Source of the DNA: Apium graveolens
Taxonomy: Eukaryota > Streptophyta > Magnoliopsida > Apiales > Apiaceae
Assembly (NCBI RefSeq): GCF_009905375.1
Contig: NC_133653.1
Coordinates: 56,738,374-56,802,373 of the forward strand
DNA: 64,000 nt
Reading direction: 5' to 3'
In this document: piece after piece, positions 46,792 to 57,199 of the stretch
Position numbering within the stretch: the stretch's first letter is position 1
How the letters are laid out: the number at the start of each line of letters is the position of its first letter
The notes under the pieces: generated by a model
Database searches by the model: none
What the model was told of the DNA's origin: nothing
The model's input: the letters and a program-made list of their open reading frames with translations, nothing else
Program-made: the position numbers and the translations under genes

Positions 46792-47832
46792 TGTTGTGTA
46801 TATATTGTGTACTTGATGATTACATGAACAAAACACCTTGGTAGATTTTAATTAGTGAAAATGTAGCACTCTACGAATAAGGATTATAGTCCCGACGGAT
46901 GACTCACTTTAGTCCCGACGGATGATGACTTATTATCCATCGAGTGAGTAGCTTATGTAACAATAAGTATGTAGCACATTTCTGCATACATATTGTTTAG
47001 AATCTGTAGTAGTACTTAAGTCATGTTGACTTTAACTAGATATGCAGAATAAGTTGATTAATTGTGCATAGATGATGTCTTGTAATTCTGCATAAATGAA
47101 ATGAAGTCAAGTGTCTGATTGCTACCCGACGGATAAACAACAATGAATTCGACGGATGATCAACAACCCGACGGATGATCATTAACTCGACGGATGATCA
47201 TAAACCCGACGGATAAAGAATTCAAATATCTGTTGACAGTGACAACACAGTCACATGTGTCGAGTGTATGCAAATGGAATGTGGTAGCCTATTCAACTGG
47301 GTTTTTTAGAACAAAGAAGCATTGCCATTTCCATGCTATTATGAAGATATTCAAAGATGCTGGAATAGAGTAATGAAGTAGCATTGTATTAGACTTGATA
47401 GTTTTTGTTTTATTATCCTGTCTTATTACTTTGTAATCTTGGTGATATATAAACCAAGAAGCAGCAATAGAATAGTAACTAAGGAACTAAGCAACCAAGA
47501 GAGAAACATTTGTAAGCTGTATTCTTCGCATTTCTCTCATTCTTAGTTGTTATCATTTTGTAAGCAGCTGTGAGCTTTTTGCACACAGAGTTCTCTCAAT
47601 ATATATTATATATCTCTGGTGGAATCATTTAAATCCACCAGAAAGTTTTTAAAGACTCTTGTTTTTAATTACTTGTGTTTTGATTCATTTCAAGTAATTA
47701 TTCCGTATTCTGCTAATCAATTCACACTTATATATATATTTGAGTTAGAACATTTTTTATTCAAGAAAAAGTTTCAAGAATTCCATTCAACCCCCCTTCT
47801 ATAATTCTTGTTACATTGTTAAGGGACTAACA
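46792..47832 (+). repeat. Element B 3' LTR
   Basis: 1041 bp, partner of 34668-35708. The first motif has decayed here (CTACGAAT at the place of CGACGGAT near 46871). The remaining copies in the 19-bp array are kept. Confidence 0.93.
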
Positions 47833-48008
47833 ACTATAATCACTGACACAAGCCTAGGTTGACGGGAATGGGTAGAGGGTTAGGAATAGAAGTAAGAAAT
47901 AGAAAGATAGAGCGTCAAGAAGTTGAGTGCGATGGTGTAACAGGTATTAGTATAATTCGTGTCATGGTTCGAGATTCTTATATTGCGATATGATTTCATA
48001 TAGCAGCG

Positions 48009-48464
48009 ATGGCCGACTCTTTCATCCCCATATCAGCTGATCACTCAGAGCCCTCAGTTGGAGGACCATCTTCAGATCCACGTCCTGTTGTTCCACCAGT
48101 ATTGGCTATTTTACCTCCACCTGTGTTGCAGCCCGTACCACGGCAGGCTATTCCACCCCCAGGCATGAGGCCACCTATCAGAGGACCCCCACCTGTTGAT
48201 TCAGGCTTTACTGGTCACTCAGTTACAGGTGTACCTTTTCAGTTCTCTTCTTATCCTGTCCCATATCATCAGTTCGAGGCTTGTCTTATGGAGCAGCGAT
48301 TCCTACGGGGTCAGATTCAAGAGTTATTGCATATCATGCGTACCAGAGATGTCGGGTGTGGTGAGAGGCGACTCAGAGAGAGGCTCCAGGTGTTCCGGAG
48401 AGCAGCAGTTGTGAGGATTGCTGAGGCTACTCATAAGGATATCACCCCTGATTTTCTTGTGTAA
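48009..48464 (+). CDS. Element E leader ORF (Pro-rich, unknown function)
   Basis: 151 codons, MADSFIPISADHSEPSVG, Pro-rich in residues 25-60, more charged after residue 90 (GERRLRERLQVFRR). The frame would continue past its TAA to a TGA near 48522, so the stop may be a mutation. Element F has the same start in a degraded form (20127 minus). Such a leader ORF lies before gag in this gypsy family; its role is unknown. Confidence 0.6.
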   Translation: MADSFIPISADHSEPSVGGPSSDPRPVVPPVLAILPPPVLQPVPRQAIPPPGMRPPIRGPPPVDSGFTGHSVTGVPFQFSSYPVPYHQFEACLMEQRFLRGQIQELLHIMRTRDVGCGERRLRERLQVFRRAAVVRIAEATHKDITPDFLV

Positions 48465-48989
48465 TGGGCTAAGTGGGTTTTGGAGGAGCTTGAGGAGATT
48501 GGAGGTCCAGACTTGCCATGAGCCAGAGGTACAGAGATGGAGATGCTGATCAGTGCCGTTATGGATGTTTAGTATGTACAGTAGTGTGTAGTATATATCA
48601 GTAGACTTTTGGGTTGTATTTATAGACTAGATCTGTTGACTAGTGAGTAGGTTTGTTGTACCCTTTTTGCTTTTAATTCTGAAGCGTCTTTACGCTTGTA
48701 CTACCTAAAACTTTTGATCTATATATATCAGTACCTTTTCCTTTCCAGCATTGTCATTTACATTACTGCACCTGTTTTACTTTACTTTATTTATTGCACC
48801 AGTTATACCCTTGTGATACCATATACCCTGTTCCCTTAACTGTTTATATTCTGTAAAGAAGCATGCAATTTACTTGGTCCAACTGTTACAACTGTTTTCA
48901 AAAAGAGATATTTGTGTTTTACAAAACTTTTCTTTTATGTAAAGGATTTGATTTAAAAGCTAAATAAGTTGTTTGATTCTTTACAGAAA
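48465..48989 (+). other. Spacer before element E gag
   Basis: About 500 bp, T-rich, no ORF. It ends TTCTTTACAG just before the gag start, which resembles a plant 3' splice site, so the leader ORF could be in an intron of the gag mRNA. No donor was identified. Confidence 0.4.
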
Positions 48990-49597
48990 ATGCCTCCCAG
49001 AAGAAATACCCGCACAAACACCCAGAATGAAGAGACCAACAACAATGACAATAATAATAATCAAGATGACCCAAACCAGAATGTAAACCCAGGACCTATA
49101 GACCTAACAATAGCCCAGATTCTTCAAATCTTGGCTCAACAAACAGTTCACCTGACTCAACAACAACAAAGACAGACCAATCCCTGGGTAACTTTCAAAA
49201 CTTTTCAGGAGGTAAACCCACCAGAATTCAAGGGTTCCTTAGATCCGATTGAAGCAAATATTTGGATAAAGGAAATAGAGAAGTCCTTTGCTTTAGTTAA
49301 AGTGAAGGAAGAACAGAAGGTCGAGTTTGTAAGTTATTATCTGAAGAATGAGGCCACCTATTGGTGGGAGACTGTGAAGACATTGGAAGGTACAAATGTT
49401 ATTACCTGGGAGAGGTTTAAGGAATTGTTTTTAGAAAAATATCTTCCCCAGTTTGTTCAGGATCAAATGGAGCTGAAGTTTTTAGAATTAAAGCAAGGAA
49501 ATATGTCGGTAGCTGATTATGAAAGTAAGTTTGAGGAGTTGTCAAGGTATGTATCGTCATATATAGATACTGAAAGGAAGAAGGCTAAGAGATTCCA
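48990..49597 (+). pseudogene. gag: Element E gag, truncated by insertion of element D
   Basis: From ATG 48990 (MPPRRNTRTNTQNEE) about 202 codons of gag. An Asn/Gln-rich N-terminus is followed by the Retrotrans_gag core (PPEFKGSLDPIEANIWIKEI, YYLKNEATYWWETV, YLPQFVQDQMELKFLEL). The frame runs into the D LTR after KKAKRF and ends at 49626-49628 on LTR sequence. The zinc knuckle and all of pol are beyond the insertion. The start at MPPRRN is preferred to the upstream TTG at 48969. Confidence 0.85.
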
Positions 49598-52500
49598 TGT
49601 AATAACTCGAATTTTTGAGACCTTGTAAAATGTTTAATGAATAGTAACCCTGACGGACGGGAAAAACTTTTGAGCCCACACTATGTAGTGCATGAGAAAA
49701 TGAGTTTCGGAGTTGATATTACGACTATACGTACCAAATGAGTGTATGTAAACGCTATTAGTTTTCGAAGAAAACGAACTTTGAAAAATGACCGTATTTA
49801 CGACTCATTGAGGATTACGGGAATCACAAAATAATTACGAGATTAAAATCCTACGGATTTATATTCAAGTAGGATAAATAAAAATATAAGGAATAAATAC
49901 GAAAGGAATTACATCGCGAACCATTTACGAGTGAGTATTACGAAGAACGTTTAAGTAACTGAGCGATCGCGTAAATGATTAAATAAATGTAATGCACTAA
50001 CTAAACCATGGTAAGGAAGTAACCATGGTTACTTCATCAAATAGTGAGCTAACCATAGGATGAACAAGCTAGCTAGCAAAATAGTGTGCTAAGGAAGCTA
50101 AACCTTGTAGTTAGCTTGTAAGCTAGGAAGCTACAAAGATTTGTCCCTAAGATTTGCAACCAAGAATCAACCTAGAATACTATACTAGGAGAATAAAATC
50201 AATTGCAAAGATATCACCTCATCTTCCTAGAAGCAACCTAACAAAGCATCCAAGAGAAGCAACCAAGAGGAGTATAAATACCCCCCCATCACTTTGTCCC
50301 ATTCGGTAATATTGAAGAAAAAGGGGAAATCCAATTCAAAAACTCCAAGTTCTAGCTCTTGTAAAATCACCCAATTAATTCTTAAACCTCCTAACAACTA
50401 AACTAAGGTAATAAAATTCTTTCATCTCTTTTTATCAAGGTTTGATGGGTGGAATAAATTCAAGAAACTCACTAGTGAATAGTATGAATAGTAACCTCTC
50501 TTTGGTTTCTTGATTTCAATGGTGGTTTTAGGTTATAAAAATCATACCAAGCACTTCCAAGCCTCCACCATACTCAATAGCTTTCAAGAAAGGTAAAAAT
50601 ATTTGGCCCACCTTTATTTAATATTCATTTTTAAGATCCATTTAGTATGTGGTAGTAAACCTAGTATAATGAGTGTTATTGGTGAAATCTTGATGTTTAA
50701 GTTAAATAGATTTAAGGTTGGTTGTTGTTGCCTCAAGAACATCATGTTCTTGAGAGGAGTTTGTGTGTTGATGATGATATGATGATTTTTGGTTGTTGTG
50801 TTAAGAGTTAGGGTGTAAATGAAATCCCGATCGTAAACGTAACTCCGTTAAAACCAACGAATCGTAACTTTAAGTTTCTGCAGAAAGTCCCGAAGTTGTA
50901 AACTATAGTTTCTTGAAAACTAACCTTTGATTATGATATACAATGTTATAAGGATCATTTAGGCACTTGAATCGCTTGATTCCGATTTACGGATCAAACG
51001 TTATGGTCGTTTTACTAAAAGTGATTTACGCGACAAAAACTGCTACGAATCACGAACTTTGAAAATATAAAAGATAGACTTAACAGTATTCATAAATCAT
51101 GAAACTTTTACAGAGAGTAAAATATTGAGTTTCCTAACTTCAATAAAAATTTCAAGTGAAAATAATGATTTTCAATTTTATAAAAATATCGGAGTCGAGA
51201 CCGCGCTAGTAAAAACTGTGAGAATCCATAAGCGGAGCCGACGGTGATAATAAGAATGAACCTAAGATACTTAGGAAAATGAAGCGACCATAATGTGAAC
51301 ATGACTTAAAGGAATGATAAGGGTAGTATAAGTTGAGAGGGTGCATAATAAGTAGCGCATGAGTGCGAGTTGCCGTAAATTAGAACGGAACCTAACGAAA
51401 TGAAATGTGTTCATGGTTATAGATTTCTGAGCGGAACCTAGAGCATCCTCCACCTCGAGATACCCAGGCAAGTTTCCGAACCCAACTACATTTTTACTGT
51501 TGTGTTATGAAAGAATGGTTTTGTTATCATTGCATAAATACCATGTTTGCCATGATACGTAATTGTTGAATTTTCGCATAATATAGCGATGTTGTACGAT
51601 AAGTATATATCGTGAAATGTGTATAGTAGTACATTTTAAAGGGACTCATCGTCCACTTACGAAACATTAAATCACCTCAAACTTTTATTAAAACGATTTC
51701 CCAACGATCATATTTCCTCAACTATATTTTATTGTTCGAATAATGAATATTATATACTTATTCCTTTATTATGGGAGTAGTATACTCCAACGTTTATTTA
51801 TTTCATACTTGATTAATCATTATAGATTATTAATTATGTAGACATAAACTAGTTGAGGAATATTATTTTAAATATTCTTTTAAAGAGTAAACTCATTCGA
51901 GATTTAATTATCTGTCGATTATCATTTAATTATTTATTAAAGGGATTATTATTGATTTAACAATCATAGATCATGATTTAAAATATACTTTCTGTTTCAG
52001 AATATCATTCGAATAATTTCAGATCGTCGGTGAATATTATCCCGACTTATTTAATATTTTGAATATAGTTTCAAAGAGATACTTTTCCCCCTTATTAATT
52101 ATCTGTTGACAATGGTCAACTCACATCCTTAGTACTTCCTCCGAAATTCTCGGAAGTACGTATATACATATATATACACTTATATCTTAGAGAGATAAGT
52201 TGTTTCTATCAACAAGCAAAACCCTTGGGGAATATCGATGTGGTTCGAGTTCTCGAGGTTGATAGAATTCTTTTAAAAGGACAAGGGAGAGTTAGACTCT
52301 GTTACTATGTGTGCTAGATGGACTACCAAAGGTACCGCAGGCGAAGGTACTCAGTGTACTCAGGAACTTGTGAAGTATGTGTATACCCGAAAATGGGACA
52401 TATAGCCCGAATGCGGCAAGGGTGATAACCGGAATATGAATGTGTCGTCCTTCTACTAGTAGAAAAGGTTACTATTATCGTATTACAACTGATCATCGTA

Positions 52501-53222
52501 TACGGTGGCTCCAACGAGTGTCCCAATTCTTCCAATTGGAATTGAGATGCAATACTGTAACCCAAGCCTAGGTGCTAGGATTACAATTAAGGTATTCGCA
52601 GGATATTAAAATCCCTTAAAGAATTGTTTTCGTAAGAAGGTGTGTATCACCAAGGAAAACTATTTTCGAATAAAACATAATCATCATATATGATGTTATC
52701 ATACAGTCATTTTCATACTGTACTTTATTATGCTGGGCATTATAGCTCACACTTGTTTTCTTAAATTGACACAACACAACAGTGAATCAAGATGCCTGCC
52801 ATGAGAACCACAGCCAGGAAATGGGTAGGAAATGGCCAGCTGTTCCGTAGATTATTTGGTGTTGTACCATAGGTAGTCAGAATGAGCTGGATTAGTTTTT
52901 AGTTGTTTATAGTTCGGCTTATTTATAAGTATGACTTATGTAAGGTAAGAAATAAGAAACGTATATTTGGTCGGCGGACTAGCCTTACCTAAAGGTCACT
53001 CCCCGGTAAGACTAATTACTTTTGGGCTGTAATAAATATCACTTGATGGTTAATAATTACTCTAGTTATGATGGTTCGTTTCCAAGACAATAACCTGTGA
53101 GTGTATGTGTGTGATAAGTGTGGGGTCGTGAAGCGTGAGTATTTACATATTATAGTGTGAGTTGTGTAAGTTTAGATGGCGTGGCTTCTGAGACTCCTGA
53201 CCTCGGGTTTTGGGGCGCCACA
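49598..53222 (+). repeat. Element D LTR (gypsy, plus strand)
   Basis: 3625 bp, TGTAATAACT to GGCGCCACA, followed by a tRNA-iMet PBS. It has a strong TATA box at 50273. The segment 51702-52360 recurs at 63342-64000. No genes; ORFs such as 51108-51302 and 52323-52565 are chance frames. Confidence 0.85.
50273..50280 (+). promoter_or_regulatory. TATA box of element D LTR
   Basis: TATAAATA followed by a C run, about 675 bp into the LTR. Element E has its TATA box at a similar distance (680 bp), which supports both. Confidence 0.6.
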
Positions 53223-53226
53223 GAAA

Positions 53227-53238
53227 TGGTATCAGAGC
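53227..53238 (+). other. Element D primer binding site (tRNA-iMet)
   Basis: TGGTATCAGAGC starts four bases after the LTR end at 53222. Confidence 0.9.
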
Positions 53239-53405
53239 CTTATGTTATCAAATCTTGGAAACGATAGGACATAAAATACGTAGACATAGGAATAATAAAA
53301 TAATCAATCAAAACTCAAGTCGAGTTCGTCATCGGGCTACACGGGTAGTCTTGACTGTTTTACCCTCAAGGGAATTCCAACTCTAAGTTAGTAACACCTT
53401 GCCTA

Positions 53406-53672
53406 TTGTGTCAGGTTCCAGTGGAGCCTAGGAGGGAGGTTGATCATGTTGATGATGTCATGATTCCTGAGCGTGACCCTATTCTCGAGCCAGAGAGCCC
53501 ACCCATTGATGATTCAGAGGATGACCCTACTGAGGATGTCCTAGAGGAGGAGACTAACCTTCTTGTCCCCATAGCTAATGGCGTAGTATGGAGGGATGTA
53601 GAGATGTACCCTCACCAGGCTATTCGCTCTCCTACACCACCCCCAGGGATTCAGAGCCCTATGCCTTATACT
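53406..53672 (+). pseudogene. Element D leader/gag-region ORF, cut by element C
   Basis: An acidic, Pro-rich frame (MCQVPVEPRREVDHVDD, EPESPPIDDSEDDPTED) that ends in the C LTR. It is at the place of the leader ORF of element E. The start is uncertain: the frame is open upstream and 53406 is only the first usable codon. Function unknown. Confidence 0.5.
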
Positions 53673-54724
53673 TGTTGTGCATATGTTGTGTACTTGATGA
53701 TTTCATAAACAAAACATCTAAGTAGATTTTACTTAGTGAAATAATTTAGCACTCGACGGATAAGAATTATAGTCCCGACGGATAACTAATTATAGTCCCG
53801 ACGGATGTTAACTAATTATCCATCGAGTGAGTAGCTTATGTAATAATAAGTCTGTAGCACAGTTCTGTATACATCTTTGTATAGATTCTGTAGTAGCCTA
53901 TAAGTCATGTTGACTTTAACTAGATATGCAGAATAGGTTGATTAATTGTATATAAATGATGTCTTGTAATTCTGCATAAGTGAAAAGAAGTCAAGTGCCA
54001 AAATAGCTACCGACAGATGATTAACAAAGCCATCAACAGATGATCAAATGACTATCAACGGATGCCTGATATAACAGTCGACGGATGATCAATGAAGCCA
54101 TCAACGGATGTTCAGAAAGTCGACGGATGATCATATATCCAACGGATATTCATAAAGTCCAACGGATGATCATATAAAGAATTCAAACAGCAGTTGAACA
54201 GTTAATACTGAGCACAGCCGTCGAGATGTATACAAATCTACTATGGAAGCCCATTAACTGGGTAATAGAGGATGAAAAGTAGCAAAGCTTAAGACTGATA
54301 GTTTTTATATTTATTTAGTCTTTTTGACTTTGTAATCTTGGTAATATATAAACCAAGAACGTAGCAAATAAAAGTAATAACTGAGATACAAAAAGAGAAA
54401 AATCTTTGTAAGCAAAATCCTTAGCATTTTCCTGTATTCTCAGTAGTTCGATTTGTAAGCAGCTGTGAGCATTCTTGCACAGAGAGTCCTCTCGATATAT
54501 AATATATATCTCTGGTGGAATTGTTTAAATCCACCAGAAAGTTTTTAAAGACTCTTGTTTTTAATTACTTATGTTTTGATTCAATTAAGTTTCTATTCCG
54601 CATTGTGCTAATCAAAACACTTATATTTATATTCGAGTTGAAAATTTTTATTTCGAGAAAAAGGTTCAAGAATTCCATTCAACCCCCCTTCTGTAATTCT
54701 TGCTATATTGTTAAGGGACTAACA
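53673..54724 (+). repeat. Element C 5' LTR
   Basis: 1052 bp, TGTTGTGCAT to GACTAACA. The motif array is mixed: CGACGGAT (for example 53755, 54080, 54121) beside CAACGGAT (54057, 54099, 54141, 54160) and decayed forms (CAACAGAT). The inverted-repeat opening CACTCGACGGATAA ... TTATCCATCGAGTG is kept. TATA at 54343. Confidence 0.9.
54343..54352 (+). promoter_or_regulatory. TATA box of element C LTR promoter
   Basis: AATATATAAA between CTTGG and CCAAG arms, as in A and B. Confidence 0.6.
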
Positions 54725-54726
54725 AT

Positions 54727-54738
54727 TGGTATCAGAGC
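54727..54738 (+). other. Element C primer binding site (tRNA-iMet)
   Basis: TGGTATCAGAGC lies two bases after the LTR. Confidence 0.93.
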
Positions 54739-54785
54739 AAGCTCTTAATCTACAAAGAGTTTAAAGATCAAAACAATTCAGCAAG

Positions 54786-57185
54786 ATGAACAAGAAAGAC
54801 GTTGGAGTCAAGATTCCTTTTCTAGATAAAGATAATTACCATCATTGGAAGGTAAAGATGCATCTTCATATGCTTTCTCAAGATGAGGCCTATGTGGACT
54901 GCATAGAAAGAGGTCCTCATGTTCCAATGAGAGCTGCAACAGGAAACGAGCCATCAGTTCCCAAGCCAAGGCACGAATGGTCTGATCCTGACATTGAACA
55001 AGTCAGGAAGGATAAAAAGGCCATGAACATTATGTTCAATGGAGTTGATGCAGACATGTTTGACAACATTATTAACTGCAAAACTGCCAAGGAAGTCTGG
55101 GATACTATACAGATAATCTGTGATGGCACCGAGCAAGTTAGAGAAAATAAAATGCAGCTCTTGATTCAGCAATATGAGCATTTTCACAATGAGGAAAGTG
55201 AGTCACTCACTGACATTTTTAGCAGATTCCAAAAACTACTAAATGCTCTTAAGTTGCATGGAAGAGTCTATCAGACTAAAGACTCTAATCTAAAATTCCT
55301 TAGATCTCTTCCAAAGGAATGGAAACCAATGACAGTCTCATTAAGAAACTCATAAGATTATAAAGAGTTTACTTTGGAGAGACTGTATGGCATCCTGAAG
55401 ACCTATGAGCTTGAGATAGAGCAGGATGAAAGGATGGAGAGAGGGAAGAAGAAAGGAGGATCCATTGCACTAGTTGCTGATTTGGAAAAGGAGAAGGAAG
55501 TGAAGATGGAAGCTGTTGAGTCAACTTCTAAGGTCTGTGAAAGCAAGGGCAAGGGGATTACAGTAGAAAGTGAAGATTCATTGAGTCAAGATGACATGGA
55601 GGACATTGATGAGCACCTAGCATTTCTTTCCAGGAGATTTTCCAAGCTCAAGTTTAAGAAGAACTTTAGAGCAGCCAAGCCAAATAGAAACATGGTGGAT
55701 AAGTCAAAATTCAAATGTTTCAAATGTGGTTTGGTAGGGCATTTTGCAAATGAGTGTAGAAAGTCATATTCCAGTAAGAAAAGGTTTGAGTCTGTGGATT
55801 ATAAGCAAAAATACTTTGATCTACTCAAACAAAAGGAAAGGGCTTTTATTACACAAGAGAATGACTGGGCAGCAGATGGTTTGGATGAAGATGAAGATGT
55901 CAACTATGTCAATCTAGCCCTAATGGCCAAGTCTGATGAAACAGAGACAAGCTCCTCAAGCAATCAGGTAATTACTACAAACCTTGCACATTTATCTAAA
56001 GCTGAGTGTAATGATGCCATAATTGACATGTCTACAGAATTATATCATTTGCGTGTTACACTTAAGTCTCTTACTAAAGAAAATGCTAAAATCAAAGAAA
56101 ATAACTTATTTTTAAGTGAGAGGAATAATGTGCTTGAGTCTCAGTTTGTTGATTTTGAGAAACTAAGGATTGAGTGTAAGATTGCCAAGGGGGAATTAAC
56201 TGAGTCCTTGAAAAAGGAAGAGATTTTAAAGAAGCAGCTCGAGCGTGAACAAGAGGTGATTAAAGCATGGAAAACATCCGGGGATGTCCATGCTCAAATC
56301 ACCAAAGTTCAAGGAATTGAGTCTTTTTGTGATGAAGCCTGGAAAAAGAATAAAGAGAAACTAGAACCTAATTTGGTAGATGGTTTGCTGACAGATGTAG
56401 ACTCCACGGATGATGAGGACTATCCGTCGGATAATAAAAAGTGTTATCCGTCGAAAGATGAAAATCCTCATCCGTCGGCTGTGAGCAAGCCCATTAGCAA
56501 AGCCAAACTAATCAAGCTAAATGAGAAGTATGGGTCTGTTTCCAAGAACTTTGGTTCAGGAGAGTCAAGTCAAGTTAAGAAAGGAAAAAGGGGTAATGTT
56601 GGTCACATGACTGTCAAACAGCTAAGTGACAGACTTGAGAAAATTGAGATAAAAACAGAGACTAAAAGGAAAAACAACAGGAATGGTAAAGTAGGGATTA
56701 ACAAACACAATAACTACACACCTGATAAATATGCTCCTAGAAAAATCTGTGTCAAGTGTGGTAGTATAAATCATTTGTCTGTTAATTGCAAATCTGCCAT
56801 GCCTACTCCCATGTCTGTTTAGTCTCAATTTCCTAACATGAATGCAATGCCTCCCATGCCTGTTAATGCTATGCCTACACAGAACATGAATGCACAGTTT
56901 GCTAATATGCCATTTGCACCTAATCCATATTATGCTGCATACAGTATGCCTCAAATGCCATTTAGCTTGCCCTACTGGAATAACATGCTTACACCAAGCA
57001 TGCCATTTCCTGGTAGCCATAATATGCATGATAATTCTGTTGCATTAAATGGTTTCAAAGGCCCAACCCAAATGACTAAGGAAGAATCTAAAATTCCTAA
57101 GTCAAATGAGCTAAGACCTAAGAAACAGAAGAAGAAAGCTAACAAGGCAGGACCCAAGGAAACTTGGGTACCAAAATCAACTTGA
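54786..57185 (+). pseudogene. gag: Element C gag, two nonsense codons
   Basis: One frame of 800 codons with TAA at 55353 (CAA in B) and TAG at 56820. Gag core, knuckle CFKCGLVGHFANEC, coiled-coil part, knuckle CVKCGSINHLSVNC and the end KETWVPKST are all present. The last 482-codon open part (55374-56822) includes the first knuckle. Motif copies in the coding region are at 56404 (variant), 56422, 56446 and 56471. Confidence 0.9.
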
Positions 57186-57199
57186 TTTGATTTTGATGT

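Larger units (their letters stand above)
34668..47832 (+). mobile_element. Copia element B (SIRE/Maximus-like), complete but degenerate
   Basis: A 13.2-kb plus-strand element: LTRs of exactly 1041 bp each, tRNA-iMet PBS, gag, pol (PR-IN-RT-RH), an internal TATA box, a long third ORF and a PPT. Target-site copies are GTTAT (34663-34667) and ACTAT (47833-47837), imperfect by two transitions. The LTRs differ by a few per cent by eye. Each of the three coding frames holds several stops. It is inserted in the leader of element E, directly after its PBS. Confidence 0.92.
47833..49597 (+). mobile_element. Element E interior, resumed after B, cut by D
   Basis: The sequence after the B LTR (AATCACTGACACAAGCCTAG...) continues the leader seen in element F (reverse complement near 20260-20290), showing that E was split by B. 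It holds two gag-region ORFs and stops at the D LTR start, 49598. The remainder of E lies beyond this window. Confidence 0.82.
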
